This document shows, piece by piece, positions 1 through 7,143 of a stretch of 11,809 nt of DNA. Numbering within the stretch: the first letter of the stretch is position 1; every line of letters starts with the position of its first letter. The notes under the pieces are model-generated. The model had not been told where the DNA came from and did not search any database. It worked only from the letters and a program-made list of their open reading frames with translations. The stretch covers positions 1 to 11,809 of the forward strand of contig NZ_DYXM01000015.1 of the NCBI RefSeq assembly GCF_020742175.1. Direction: 5' to 3'. The position numbers and the translations under genes were made by a program. The stretch comes from Dietzia timorensis. Lineage in GTDB: Bacteria > Actinomycetota > Actinomycetes > Mycobacteriales > Mycobacteriaceae.

Positions 1-927
1 CGCCTTCGGGGTCGCTCGGCGCAACCCGCGGTCGAGGGCAGAGCGCAGGTCGGTTCCATCGGCGGCCAGTTGGCGGTCGGGGTGGACAAGCACCCGATAC
101 TGCGCCGAGAATGCCGCCGGCAGTGGCACGAGCGTGGTGCCCGGTAGTGCCGTGACCGTCGCGTCGACGACCGCGAAGCACGTTCTCCCCGCCACGGCGG
201 GAAGGAGATGCTCCGGCGTGTCGACCTCGATGATCGTGCGGGTTCCGGCGATGTCCGTGAGGCGATCGGTGAGCTGGTCCCAGGCCGCCGGAGCCAAGTA
301 GCGCGGTGTGATGGCCAGTTCGAGGCCGCTGATGTCGTACCACGGTGTCCGCTTGGATGATGCGGAAGAGCGACCCTCGGGAATCGCTAGCCGCCTCTCG
401 GCGATATGCCCCACGCCCTTGACGAGATCGCCGAGTGGGGAAGGGAACTCGACGATCGCCGCGGAGAGCTCGCCGATCTCGACCTTCTCGATCAGGGCGG
501 AATCCGCCGCGCGTCCGACGTCAACCCTGGTAGCCAGGGACGACGCCGCGCGAGCGGCGGCTGCGGCGACCCATGCCGGGGCGGACACGCCGATGCCGAT
601 CGAGATGGAATCACGATCCGAGGCGAGCTGGGACGCGGCGAGTTCGAAACTTTCCGCGTCGCGCACGACGACCCGAGCCAGCGGGAGCAGGCGTCGACCC
701 TCGTCGGTGAGCACCGCGCCATCTCGGGCACGGCGAAAAACCTCGAGACCAATCTGCGATTCGAAGCGTCGGATGCTTTGCGACACAGACGGCTGGCTGA
801 GGCCCAGGTCTTCCGCAGCGAGGCCGAAGCTACGGTGCTCGGCGACCGCGATGAAGATCCGGCATAGCCGCGTCACGTCGATGCGGCCCAGCCCGATTGC
901 CCCTGCACTAAATCCGCTCACCACCAC
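1..927 (-). CDS. LysR-family transcriptional regulator (3' end beyond window)
   Basis: Reading the minus strand from 927 gives 309 codons without a stop down to base 1, so the end lies outside the window; LysR proteins are usually about 300 residues, so little is missing. The N-terminus after VTRLCRIFIAVAEHRSFG is a LysR winged helix-turn-helix: LAAEDLGLSQPSVSQSIRRF followed by IGLEVFRRARDGAVLTDEG. The rest has the spacing of a LysR effector-binding domain, with a hydrophobic strand near ISIGIGVSAPAW. The likely role is a DNA-binding regulator; its effector and targets cannot be read from here. The start is uncertain: GTG at 927 or 924 would add about 16 residues before the usual LysR N-terminus, while GTG at 879 (VTRLCRIF) gives a canonical start. 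None has a strong Shine-Dalgarno. It lies 44 bp downstream of the membrane-protein gene on the same strand, with a hairpin in the gap. Confidence 0.88.
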   Translation of the reverse strand, partial: MVVSGFSAGAIGLGRIDVTRLCRIFIAVAEHRSFGLAAEDLGLSQPSVSQSIRRFESQIGLEVFRRARDGAVLTDEGRRLLPLARVVVRDAESFELAASQLASDRDSISIGIGVSAPAWVAAAAARAASSLATRVDVGRAADSALIEKVEIGELSAAIVEFPSPLGDLVKGVGHIAERRLAIPEGRSSASSKRTPWYDISGLELAITPRYLAPAAWDQLTDRLTDIAGTRTIIEVDTPEHLLPAVAGRTCFAVVDATVTALPGTTLVPLPAAFSAQYRVLVHPDRQLAADGTDLRSALDRGLRRATPKA

Positions 928-933
928 ATGATG

Positions 934-965
934 CCCGCTGCCGGGTCGGGCGGGTTGGTAGCGGG
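934..965 (-). terminator. GC-rich hairpin between membrane-protein gene and LysR
   Basis: CCCGCTGCC (934-942) pairs with GGTAGCGGG (957-965), a 9-bp stem with one G-T wobble and a 14-nt loop. It begins 6 bp after the stop codon of the upstream minus-strand gene and ends 7 bp before the first possible LysR start. No T-run follows, so it may be a factor-dependent or weak terminator, an RNA-stabilising 3' hairpin, or an attenuator ahead of LysR. Confidence 0.45.
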
Positions 966-971
966 GCCCGG

Positions 972-1433
972 CTAAAGCGAATGACGACCGTGCGGCGCGT
1001 CGGGCCAGGCAAGCGAATACCTGCCGCTCAACGAAACCGCGCGCAGCCTCTTCCAGGCGAACCCGTAGATGTCGACGAGTGGGATCAGGTACGCGACAGA
1101 GAACAGCCACGCCTCGAGGTCCGCGTCTCGAGGGCCGCCACCGAGCATGTGTGCGCCTAGTGCGATGCCCAGCACCGCCGTCATAAGCAGAAACAGCCGT
1201 TCGGGGCGGAACGCGGCCGGGTCACGCGGGATCGTGTACAGCCCGCGGCTACGAGAGCGTGCCCACAGAAACCTCGAGGCGAAACTCACGCCACTCAACA
1301 AAAATAGAGTCAGGATGACCGATTCGCTCAACGTGTTGGAGGACGAACCAACAAGGATGACGACGAAGCCCACGAATGCCAGAACAGCACACAGTCCGGG
1401 GGCGCGCGGCGCACGTCGGCGCGGCGCGTTCAC
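972..1433 (-). CDS. Small four-helix integral membrane protein, unknown function
   Basis: Not recognised as a named family. The GTG at 1433 gives a 153-residue protein. It has a basic N-terminus (VNAPRRRAPRAPG) and four hydrophobic segments: about residues 14-32 (LCAVLAFVGFVVILVG), 39-58 (VILTLFLLSGVSFASRFL), 82-100 (LFLLMTAVLGIALGAHML) and 113-132 (WLFSVAYLIPLVDIYGFAW). Short polar loops and a His/Arg-containing tail follow; no catalytic motif is visible. The reading frame is open further upstream to 1688, but that part is low-complexity, rich in Pro/Arg, and overlaps the start of the opposite-strand gene, so it is unlikely to be coding. The best ribosome site in the region does not serve this GTG directly but a 12-codon ORF whose stop overlaps it (see 1430-1468). 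Confidence 0.62.
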   Translation of the reverse strand: MNAPRRRAPRAPGLCAVLAFVGFVVILVGSSSNTLSESVILTLFLLSGVSFASRFLWARSRSRGLYTIPRDPAAFRPERLFLLMTAVLGIALGAHMLGGGPRDADLEAWLFSVAYLIPLVDIYGFAWKRLRAVSLSGRYSLAWPDAPHGRHSL

Positions 1434-1468
1434 GTTGCCGCGGAGCAGCGGGAGAGATCGGTCGGCAT
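1430..1468 (-). CDS. Putative 12-residue leader ORF overlapping the membrane-protein start
   Basis: ATG at 1468 is preceded at 8-nt spacing by the purine-rich GAGAGAGG, the best Shine-Dalgarno in this intergenic region. It opens MPTDLSRCSAAT and stops at TGA 1432-1430. That TGA overlaps the GTG at 1433-1431 (GTGA overlap), the arrangement of translationally coupled genes. The membrane-protein GTG has no good ribosome site of its own, so coupling would explain its expression. An alternative is a one-base sequencing or genuine frameshift that splits what should be a single ORF starting at 1468. Confidence 0.4.
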   Translation of the reverse strand: MPTDLSRCSAAT

Positions 1469-1644
1469 ATGTTCGTCCTCTCTCTATTGCTGCCGGGCAA
1501 GTAGGCTGCGACGTCGTGAGTGGGCCCTCGGCGCTAGGAACATAACACTGGAACGTTTCGGTTCTCGGACGGCAAGGCCGAGGCTCGAGCAGAGCGCCGG
1601 TTCGGATCGTACTGGTTGCGGAGCGATCGGCGTAGCGTGAAGGC

Positions 1645-2412
1645 ATGAGAATCGCGGTCCTCGGTGCAACGGGTGAGATGGGCTCCAAGGTGGCGCAGAA
1701 GGTGCGGCGTCAGGGGCACGAGCTGGTTTCTGTGAGCAGATCGGAAGGCGTCGATGTCTACACAGGCGAGGGGCTGCCTGCCGCGTTCGCCGGGGCGGAC
1801 GTCGCGATCGACTGCCTCAACATGATGTCGCTGAGCGCGAAGAAGGCCAGCGACTACTTTGGCCGGACATCGCGCAACGTGGTCGATGCGTCGCAAGAGG
1901 CTGGCGTGTCGCGGCTGGTGTGCATGTCGATCGCGGGCGCCGCCGATCCCGAAGTCAACAAGATGTTCGGCTACTACAAAGGTAAGGCCGTGCAAGAGCG
2001 TGTCTACATAGAAAGCGGTGCGGACTGTGTGGTCGTGCGCTCGACCCAGTGGTTCCAATTTCTCGAGGTACTCATGGGCATGGCATCGGTCGGTCCGGTC
2101 GCGTTGCTCCCGAAGATGATGATGGCCCCGGTGTCCGCCGAACGAGTGGCGTCACTGCTTGTCGAGACGGCAGTGTCCGGCAATCAGCATGAGGGAAAGA
2201 CGCTCACGATTCGTGGCCCGGAAACGGGATACGCGGCGGACTTCGTCAAGCGACAACTCGCGGCGACCGGGAACGTCGCCGGAAAGTCGCCGCGCTGGGT
2301 GGGATCCGCGCCGTATATGGGCTCGGCGATCGCGCGGGGCGGACTCGTGCCGAGCGGCGGCATCGTCGATGAGACCTCGTTCGGCGAGTATCTCGAATCG
2401 TTGTCGCGCTAA
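1645..2412 (+). CDS. NmrA-like / atypical SDR NAD(P)-binding protein
   Basis: A 255-residue soluble protein opening with a Rossmann fold: MRIAVLGATGEMGSKV carries the glycine-rich GATGEMG (residues 7-13) typical of atypical short-chain dehydrogenases of the NmrA / NAD(P)H-binding group. Later landmarks fit that family: an acidic-hydrophobic strand (ADVAIDCLNMMS), NVVDASQEAGVSRLVCMSIAGA, then YYKGKAVQERVYIESGADCVVVRSTQWF, where the Y-x-x-x-K-like YYKGK and the conserved 'RSTQWF' segment are seen. These proteins act as NAD(P)-dependent reductases/epimerases or as redox-sensing regulators; the substrate cannot be predicted. ATG 1645 is preceded very closely by GAAGG, so translation may be weak or leaderless-like. 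It is divergent from the membrane-protein gene and convergent, with 40 bp between stops, with the RibD_C-like gene. Confidence 0.85.
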   Translation: MRIAVLGATGEMGSKVAQKVRRQGHELVSVSRSEGVDVYTGEGLPAAFAGADVAIDCLNMMSLSAKKASDYFGRTSRNVVDASQEAGVSRLVCMSIAGAADPEVNKMFGYYKGKAVQERVYIESGADCVVVRSTQWFQFLEVLMGMASVGPVALLPKMMMAPVSAERVASLLVETAVSGNQHEGKTLTIRGPETGYAADFVKRQLAATGNVAGKSPRWVGSAPYMGSAIARGGLVPSGGIVDETSFGEYLESLSR

Positions 2413-2452
2413 TCTCCGCGCACGCAGATGGTGAGTCGGGGCTGTCTCTGCT

Positions 2453-3022
2453 CTAGCCGGCGCGGTAGATCAGCTCCACGTGACCGTTGGCGAACGGGTG
2501 GCTCCCGACAAGGGAAAGCGAACCCTGTTCGAAGCGCTCGGGGAAGAGTCGTCGGCCGCGGCCCTGGACCGTCGGATAGATGTAGAGCCGGTATTCGTCG
2601 ACGAGCCCGGCCTCAATCAGCGCATGGCACAGGTTGATGCTGCCGGTGACGACGATGTCGCCGCCGCCCTGCTGCTTGAGGTCGCGAACCTGGCTTTCCC
2701 AATCGCCGGAGAAAATCGTCGTCCGAGACCACTGCGGGTCGGTCATCGTCGAGGACACCACGAACTTGTCCTGAGCGTTGAGATCGTCAGTGATCCCGGT
2801 CTGGTCATCCTCCACGTTGGGCCAGTAACTCCGGAAGTCCTCGAACGTTTGTCGGCCAAGGAGGAGGGCGTCGCACCGCTTGCTTTCGGCGAGGAGCTGA
2901 TCGAGCTCTCCCTTGTCGCTCTCTTGTGGATCGAACCATTCGCCGAGCATCTCGATCGAGCCGTCGAGCGTGCAGTTCTGCGAAATGACGAGCCTGCGTG
3001 GCTGAGCGTTTGTGGTGGTCAT
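2453..3022 (-). CDS. Dihydrofolate reductase-like (RibD C-terminal domain) family protein
   Basis: A 189-residue single-domain protein of the RibD_C / DHFR-like family, the YwjB/YyaP type of uncharacterised reductases. Landmarks are RRLVISQNCTLDGSIE (residues 9-24, first strand and loop), LLLGRQTFEDFRSYWP (53-68), FVVSST (87-92), DIVVTGSINLCHALI (122-136, the glycine turn that contacts the NADPH phosphates) and VDEYRLYIYPTVQGRGRRLF (141-160, the family's most characteristic segment). It probably uses NADPH to reduce a small-molecule carbonyl or pteridine-like substrate; the actual substrate is unknown and it should not be called the folate-pathway DHFR. The start at ATG 3022 has AAGGAA 11 nt upstream, a long spacing. 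It is transcribed divergently from the GntR cassette across about 190 bp holding two palindromes, so the repressor might also affect it. Confidence 0.87.
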   Translation of the reverse strand: MTTTNAQPRRLVISQNCTLDGSIEMLGEWFDPQESDKGELDQLLAESKRCDALLLGRQTFEDFRSYWPNVEDDQTGITDDLNAQDKFVVSSTMTDPQWSRTTIFSGDWESQVRDLKQQGGGDIVVTGSINLCHALIEAGLVDEYRLYIYPTVQGRGRRLFPERFEQGSLSLVGSHPFANGHVELIYRAG

Positions 3023-3148
3023 GAAGTTTCACGTTCCTTCGTAAGTGCCGCGTGCTGGTGCGGTGTTGCTCCTTACCCACGTTGGCAAAGTAACTCGCCT
3101 CTTCTTTGTCCTCGTGTGCGCGATTGCGGAAAAGATATTCGGGACCCC

Positions 3149-3168
3149 TTGACGGACCACATCGTCAA
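3149..3168. promoter_or_regulatory. Perfect 6-bp inverted repeat, candidate operator 1
   Basis: TTGACG (3149-3154), 8-nt spacer, CGTCAA (3163-3168): a perfect inverted repeat. The left half also reads as a sigma-70-like -35 box for the plus strand. It sits 45-64 bp upstream of the GntR start, inside the divergent intergenic region. Confidence 0.5.
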
Positions 3169-3178
3169 ATGGTTCATT
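3149..3178 (+). promoter_or_regulatory. Putative promoter of the GntR-ABC cassette
   Basis: -35 TTGACG at 3149-3154 matches the consensus in five of six positions. At 17-18 nt spacing lies GTTCAT/TTCATT (3172-3178), a poor -10. The placement between the two palindromes and 35 bp upstream of the GntR ATG makes it the best promoter candidate, but the -10 is weak. Confidence 0.35.
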
Positions 3179-3192
3179 AGTTGAGTAACTAA
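3177..3192. promoter_or_regulatory. Perfect palindrome TTAGTT-N4-AACTAA, candidate GntR operator
   Basis: TTAGTTGAGTAACTAA has 6-bp arms around GAGT. It overlaps or follows the presumed -10/+1 region and ends 20 bp before the GntR start codon. YtrA-type GntR proteins generally bind such AT-containing palindromes in their own promoters, so this is the prime candidate for autorepression. The palindrome is seen directly; binding is inferred. Confidence 0.6.
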
Positions 3193-3212
3193 CCAACGAA
3201 CGAGGGGTTGCG

Positions 3213-3584
3213 ATGGACAACGGCAAGCCGCTGTTCGTGCAGATTGCCGAACAGGTCGAGGACGCGATCGTCGATGGCAGCTTCCCCGAGGGCGGCAAAG
3301 CGCCGTCGACAAATGAACTCGCCGCATTCCACCGCATCAATCCAGCGACGGCGGCAAAAGGAATCAACAAGCTCGTCGACAAGGGAATTCTCTACAAACG
3401 TCGCGGAATTGGGATGTTCATTTCAGAGAATGCCCGGGAAGTCCTCCTCTCCGAGCGGCGTGAGGTGTTCGCCGAACGCTACGTGCAGCCACTCATCATC
3501 GAAGCGCGAAAGTTGGGCCTCGGCCCAGACGATGTCGTCGCGCTGATTCACACACGCTCCGCGCACGAGGGCCGTCCCGCCTAG
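3213..3584 (+). CDS. GntR-family transcriptional repressor, YtrA subfamily
   Basis: A 123-residue protein with an N-terminal GntR winged helix and only a short C-terminal tail, the size and plan of the YtrA subfamily, which lacks a large ligand-binding domain. MDNGKPLFVQIAEQVEDAI is the typical opening; the recognition region is APSTNELAAFHRINPATAAKGINKLVDKGILYKRRGIGMFIS (residues 30-71). The tail REVFAERYVQPLIIEARKLGLG (about 82-104) would form the dimerisation helices, and the DDVVALI that follows is also usual. It should repress its own operon and be released by a signal, in related systems often cell-envelope stress; the inducer here is unknown. ATG 3213 has GAGGGG at good spacing. The ABC ATPase follows after 29 bp, so the three genes look like one operon. 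Confidence 0.92.
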   Translation: MDNGKPLFVQIAEQVEDAIVDGSFPEGGKAPSTNELAAFHRINPATAAKGINKLVDKGILYKRRGIGMFISENAREVLLSERREVFAERYVQPLIIEARKLGLGPDDVVALIHTRSAHEGRPA

Positions 3585-3613
3585 AACGCGCCGACCGAGC
3601 CGAAAGGGCCGAA

Positions 3614-4534
3614 ATGAACTCCGTGATCGAGGTCCGCAACCTCACCAAGAGATACAAGAACACACTCGCGCTCGACAATGTCAGCTTCGATATCGAAAAG
3701 GACACCATCTACGGCTTTCTCGGCCGCAATGGAGCCGGCAAGACCACGGCGATGTCGATCCTTACGGCGCAGGACACTCACACCAGCGGCGACGTGCGCG
3801 TATTCGGCGAGCACCCCTACGAGAACTCGAAGGTGCTCAGCAGGATGTGCTTTGTCCGCGAAGGGCAGAGGTACCCGGACGATTCGACGCCGAAGCAGGC
3901 ACTCAAGGCGGCGAAGATGTTCTTTCCCAGCTGGGACGATGACGTCGCCGAAGAACTCATCGAGGAATTCCAGCTCCCCCTGAAGACCCCGATCAAGAAG
4001 CTCTCCCGAGGGCAGAATTCCGCCGTCGGCGTCATCATCGGGCTCGCTTCGCGAGCCGAGGTCACCTTCTTCGACGAGCCTTACCTCGGCCTCGACGCCG
4101 TCGCGCGGCAGATCTTCTACGACCGCCTCATCGAGGAGTACGCGAAGTGGCCGCGCACAATCATGCTGTCGAGCCACCTCATCGACGAGGTGTCCAACCT
4201 CATTGAGCGTGTCCTTGTCATCGATGGCGGCCGCATCGTCATGGACGAGACTGCCGATGATGCCCGCGGCCAGGCCACCAATCTCGTCGGCGATGCCGGC
4301 GTGGTCGAGGGCGCAGTCGCCGGATACGAAATCATCCATCGCGAAACCCTCGGCAGAGTCACCTCGGTGACCATCCTCGGCTCGCTGCCGGACGACAAGC
4401 GCGCCGAACTCGCCGAAGCGGGCGTCGATTTCGCCCCCGTTTCGCTACAGCAGCTCATCGTTCGCCGAACCCAGCACCACGCGGCATCGGAGTCGAACAT
4501 CTCCACCGCCAACACCGAAGGAGTCTTACGATGA
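3614..4534 (+). CDS. ABC transporter ATP-binding protein
   Basis: A 306-residue ATPase subunit that powers the permease encoded next. The nucleotide-binding domain fills about residues 4-215: Walker A GRNGAGKT (37-44), Q-loop region VREGQRYPD (81-89), signature LSRGQ (130-134), Walker B VTFFDEP (150-156), D-loop GLDA (159-162) and switch histidine H188 in LSSHLIDE. The signature has Arg for the usual first Gly (LSGGQ), a variation also seen in other GntR-linked ABC ATPases. The C-terminal 90 residues form the extra domain found in exporter-type ATPases of the CcmA group. The family normally handles export of drugs, peptides or envelope-active compounds; the substrate is not evident. Its stop overlaps the permease start (ATGA at 4531), implying translational coupling and a fixed subunit ratio. 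Confidence 0.94.
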   Translation: MNSVIEVRNLTKRYKNTLALDNVSFDIEKDTIYGFLGRNGAGKTTAMSILTAQDTHTSGDVRVFGEHPYENSKVLSRMCFVREGQRYPDDSTPKQALKAAKMFFPSWDDDVAEELIEEFQLPLKTPIKKLSRGQNSAVGVIIGLASRAEVTFFDEPYLGLDAVARQIFYDRLIEEYAKWPRTIMLSSHLIDEVSNLIERVLVIDGGRIVMDETADDARGQATNLVGDAGVVEGAVAGYEIIHRETLGRVTSVTILGSLPDDKRAELAEAGVDFAPVSLQQLIVRRTQHHAASESNISTANTEGVLR

Positions 4535-5274
4535 CCGCCGTAGCCGAACCCTCGATCTATTCCGCCCCGACCGCGCCCCGTGGGCGCATCTCCAACGTCG
4601 TCCGCCTGCAGTTCCTCAACCTTTGGACCTTCGTGTGGACGCCCCTGTGCGTTCTCGGCGGCTCGTGGCTGATCTCGCTCCTCGTCAACGCCATCATCAA
4701 TTCCGCCGACGTGTCCGGTGACAAGGTCAGCTACGGCGCGCAGGCGCCGCTCTGGTACTTCCTCGTCGTTGGCATCATGGCGATGGCCTACACATTCCCG
4801 TTCTCGCAGGCGATGACCATCACCAGGCGCGAGTTTTTCCTCGGCACGCTCGGCGCGGCCGCGATCAGCTCGCTCGGCATGTCGCTGATCTTCGTGGCCT
4901 TCGGTCTCATCGAGCAGGCCACCGATGGCTACGGGATCAATGCCTACTTCGGCTACCTCGAACCGCTGTGGGTCAGCGGACCACTCGCCGCTGGCTTCGA
5001 GTTCTTCGTCTTCTCGATGCTCGTGTTCATCTTCGGGTTTTGGACGGCGACGGTGTACCGGTTCGGCGGCGCGAAGGTGCTCACTGCCCTCCTCTTCGCG
5101 CTCGCGTTCGCCCTGGTCGGGCTTGCCGCGCTTATCACGTGGCAGGAGTGGTGGCCGTCGGTCGGTCGCTGGTTCGTCGACACCGGGGCGCTTGGACTGG
5201 CCTTCTGGGGCCTCGCGGCCGCGGCGGTCTTTTCGGCGATCTCCTATGCGACCCTCCGACGTCTTCCCGCATGA
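4531..5274 (+). CDS. ABC transporter permease, six transmembrane helices
   Basis: A 247-residue integral membrane protein, partner of the preceding ATPase. After a short cytosolic N-terminus, hydrophobic segments occur at about 32-54 (TFVWTPLCVLGGSWLISLLV), 74-90 (LWYFLVVGIMAMAYTFPF), 104-124 (LGTLGAAAISSLGMSLIFVAF), 149-175 (ASGPLAAGF..FIFGFW region), 185-205 (LTALLFALAFALVGLAALI) and 220-240 (LGLAFWGLAAAAVFSAISY). This six-helix plan without an own ATPase domain matches ABC-2-like permeases of GntR-regulated efflux or stress modules. The loop FSQAMTITRREFFLGT (about 92-107) is likely the cytosolic coupling segment. AAGGAG at 4518-4523 gives a strong ribosome site 7 nt before ATG 4531, in addition to the overlap with the ATPase stop. 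Exact helix ends are estimates from hydrophobicity. Confidence 0.88.
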   Translation: MTAVAEPSIYSAPTAPRGRISNVVRLQFLNLWTFVWTPLCVLGGSWLISLLVNAIINSADVSGDKVSYGAQAPLWYFLVVGIMAMAYTFPFSQAMTITRREFFLGTLGAAAISSLGMSLIFVAFGLIEQATDGYGINAYFGYLEPLWVSGPLAAGFEFFVFSMLVFIFGFWTATVYRFGGAKVLTALLFALAFALVGLAALITWQEWWPSVGRWFVDTGALGLAFWGLAAAAVFSAISYATLRRLPA

Positions 5275-5330
5275 CGTCGGACGCAAGATAACCGCCGGAC
5301 CACACACTCCCCGGCACGAAGAAGCGACGC

Positions 5331-5368
5331 CGCAGCGGCCGGCCGGAACACTCCGGCCGGCCGCTGCG
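5331..5368. terminator. Strong 17-bp hairpin between convergent operons
   Basis: The arm at 5331-5347 (CGCAGCGGCCGGCCGGA) pairs perfectly with 5352-5368 around the 4-nt loop ACAC. It lies 57 bp after the permease stop and 22 bp before (in plus coordinates) the end of the PhoD gene on the other strand. There is no T-run on either side, but its position and stability fit a bidirectional terminator of the GC-rich actinobacterial kind. Confidence 0.75.
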
Positions 5369-5389
5369 CTGGCTCCATGAGGGGCGAAT

Positions 5390-7024
5390 CTATTCCTGCA
5401 CGTTGAGCTCGGGGCGCCCCGAGGGCACGGTCACTGTCGCGCGGCGGTGCAATTTCTGTCCGGGGGCGGTGTTCTTGTCGGTGACGCGAACCTCCGTCGT
5501 CCACTCGTTCTTGTCGACCTTGACGGCGATGTAGCCGCGCTGGGCGTTGCCGAACTTGAACGCTTCGCTCGCGGACTTGTATCCCTCGTTGGCCTCGTCG
5601 CTGTCGGCGCCGTCCTTGCCCGAGGCGATCGATGTCCCGGCGAACTCGACGCCGACCGCGGGGGAGGCGTCCTCATAGTCACGGCGAAGTTCCGAGAATG
5701 CGTTCCGGTGAATATCGCCGACGATGGAGACGAGGTTCTTCGCTCCGCGCTCCGCAGCTCCATCGAGGATCCGGTGGCGCGAGGCCTCGTAACCGCTCCA
5801 CCCGTCCATCGACACGTTGCGCTGGCCATCCTTGACCCGGGGCAGATCGGAGATGACGGTCTGGTGCGCGAGCACATTCCATGCGGTCGGGGAGGGATCG
5901 AGGCCGTCGAGAATCCACTTCTCCTGCTCGTCGCCGGTGATGGTCCGCGAAGGATCGGCGGTCTCTGCGTCCTGCGGACTGTTCTTGTCGTCGTGGACCT
6001 GATTCGAGCGGTACTGCCGCGTATCGAGCACGGAGAAGCGAACGAGGTTGCCGTAGTCCGTGCGCCGGTAGATCCGCATGTCCGGTCCGGTCGGCGCGGT
6101 GACTCGGGTCGGGGTGTGCTCCCACCACACCTTGAAGGCCTGAGCGCGACGGGACAGGAACTCGACCGGATCGTCGTCGTCCTGGGAGATCTCCGCAGCC
6201 CAGTTGTTGTCGACCTCGTGGTCGTCCATCGTGACGATCCAAGGCGCCGACGCGTGCGCGCGCTGCAGCGGCTCCTCGCTCTTGTAGAGGCCATAGCGAA
6301 GGCGGTACTGGTCGAGCGTGTACGGCTCGGCCCGGACGTCCGCGCTTAGAGCCGACATATCGCGAATGCCGTTGTCCTTGAGCTCGCTTTCGTAGATGTA
6401 ATCGCCGAGGAAGAAGATCACATCGTTTTCGCGCTCTGCCATGTCCTCGTAGGCGTTGTAGTAACCGTCGTGCCACGCCTGGCAGGACGCCCACGCGAAA
6501 GACAACGAGCCGAGATCGGCGCCCAACGGAGCGGAGGTACGGGTGCGGCCGACGGGGCTCTCGGAGCCGCCCGCACGGAATCGGTAGTAGTACACGCGCC
6601 AGGCCTCGAGGCCTTTGACATCGACGTGGACGGAATGCGCATGGGCGGGATCGGCGATCGCGGTGCCCCGGTCGACGACCGAGCCAAATGCTTCGTCGGT
6701 GGCAATCTCCCATTCCACCGGTATCGCCACTGGGGGCATGCCGCCGCCGATCTCCAGCGGCTTCGGCGCGAGCCTGGTCCACAAAATCACCGAGTCCGGC
6801 AGCGGATCGCCGGACGCGACACCCAGGGCGAACGGATTGTCGAGACGCATACTTCCCGATCCGAGCGAGCCCGCCGGGAGCGAGCTCTGCGCCTCGGCGG
6901 TTCCGCCGAGCATCGCCGGGGTGAAGGCTGCGGCAGACACGGCGGCAGTCCACGTAAGGAAGCTCCGCCTCGTCGTACCGCGCGAAATCGAAATGGCAGG
7001 GATATCCACGCGAGTGTTGCTCAT
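5390..7024 (-). CDS. phoD: Secreted PhoD-type alkaline phosphatase / phosphodiesterase
   Basis: A 544-residue exported metallo-phosphoesterase. The N-terminus has a twin-arginine motif TRRSFLT (residues 18-24), a hydrophobic stretch, and a likely cleavage site after GTAEA (41-45), so it should be exported folded by the Tat system. An N-terminal beta domain (about 62-165) precedes the catalytic PhoD domain, whose landmarks are WASCQAW (178-184, with C181), FFLGDYIYE (204-212), MDDHEVDNNW (266-275), VLDTRQYR (332-339) and VSIVGDIHRNAF (432-443). In characterised PhoD enzymes the Cys and Asp ligands hold Fe3+ and nearby Asp/Asn residues hold Ca2+, and the enzyme releases phosphate from phosphodiesters and monoesters outside the cell; all these positions look intact. 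ATG 7024 has only GGAG at 14-nt spacing, a poor ribosome site. No clear PhoB/PhoP box was seen upstream. Confidence 0.95.
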   Translation of the reverse strand: MSNTRVDIPAISISRGTTRRSFLTWTAAVSAAAFTPAMLGGTAEAQSSLPAGSLGSGSMRLDNPFALGVASGDPLPDSVILWTRLAPKPLEIGGGMPPVAIPVEWEIATDEAFGSVVDRGTAIADPAHAHSVHVDVKGLEAWRVYYYRFRAGGSESPVGRTRTSAPLGADLGSLSFAWASCQAWHDGYYNAYEDMAERENDVIFFLGDYIYESELKDNGIRDMSALSADVRAEPYTLDQYRLRYGLYKSEEPLQRAHASAPWIVTMDDHEVDNNWAAEISQDDDDPVEFLSRRAQAFKVWWEHTPTRVTAPTGPDMRIYRRTDYGNLVRFSVLDTRQYRSNQVHDDKNSPQDAETADPSRTITGDEQEKWILDGLDPSPTAWNVLAHQTVISDLPRVKDGQRNVSMDGWSGYEASRHRILDGAAERGAKNLVSIVGDIHRNAFSELRRDYEDASPAVGVEFAGTSIASGKDGADSDEANEGYKSASEAFKFGNAQRGYIAVKVDKNEWTTEVRVTDKNTAPGQKLHRRATVTVPSGRPELNVQE

Positions 7025-7143
7025 AACAATAGTTGACGCTCCGAAAGCAACGGCTCGGCAAATACGACGTTGTCATTGTGTGAAACGGCAAGGTCGAATA
7101 AGTTTCCGGAAGATAATCAACTCTTCTTCGAGGGAGCGCCGCC

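Noticed and set aside
1434..1688. N-terminal extension of the membrane-protein frame to ATG 1688
   Set aside because: It overlaps the start of the opposite-strand NAD(P)-binding gene, reads as Pro/Arg-rich low-complexity sequence, and has no ribosome site.
4117..5307. 396-codon minus-strand ORF opposite the ABC genes
   Set aside because: Low-complexity Arg/Glu-rich shadow of the ATPase and permease frames.
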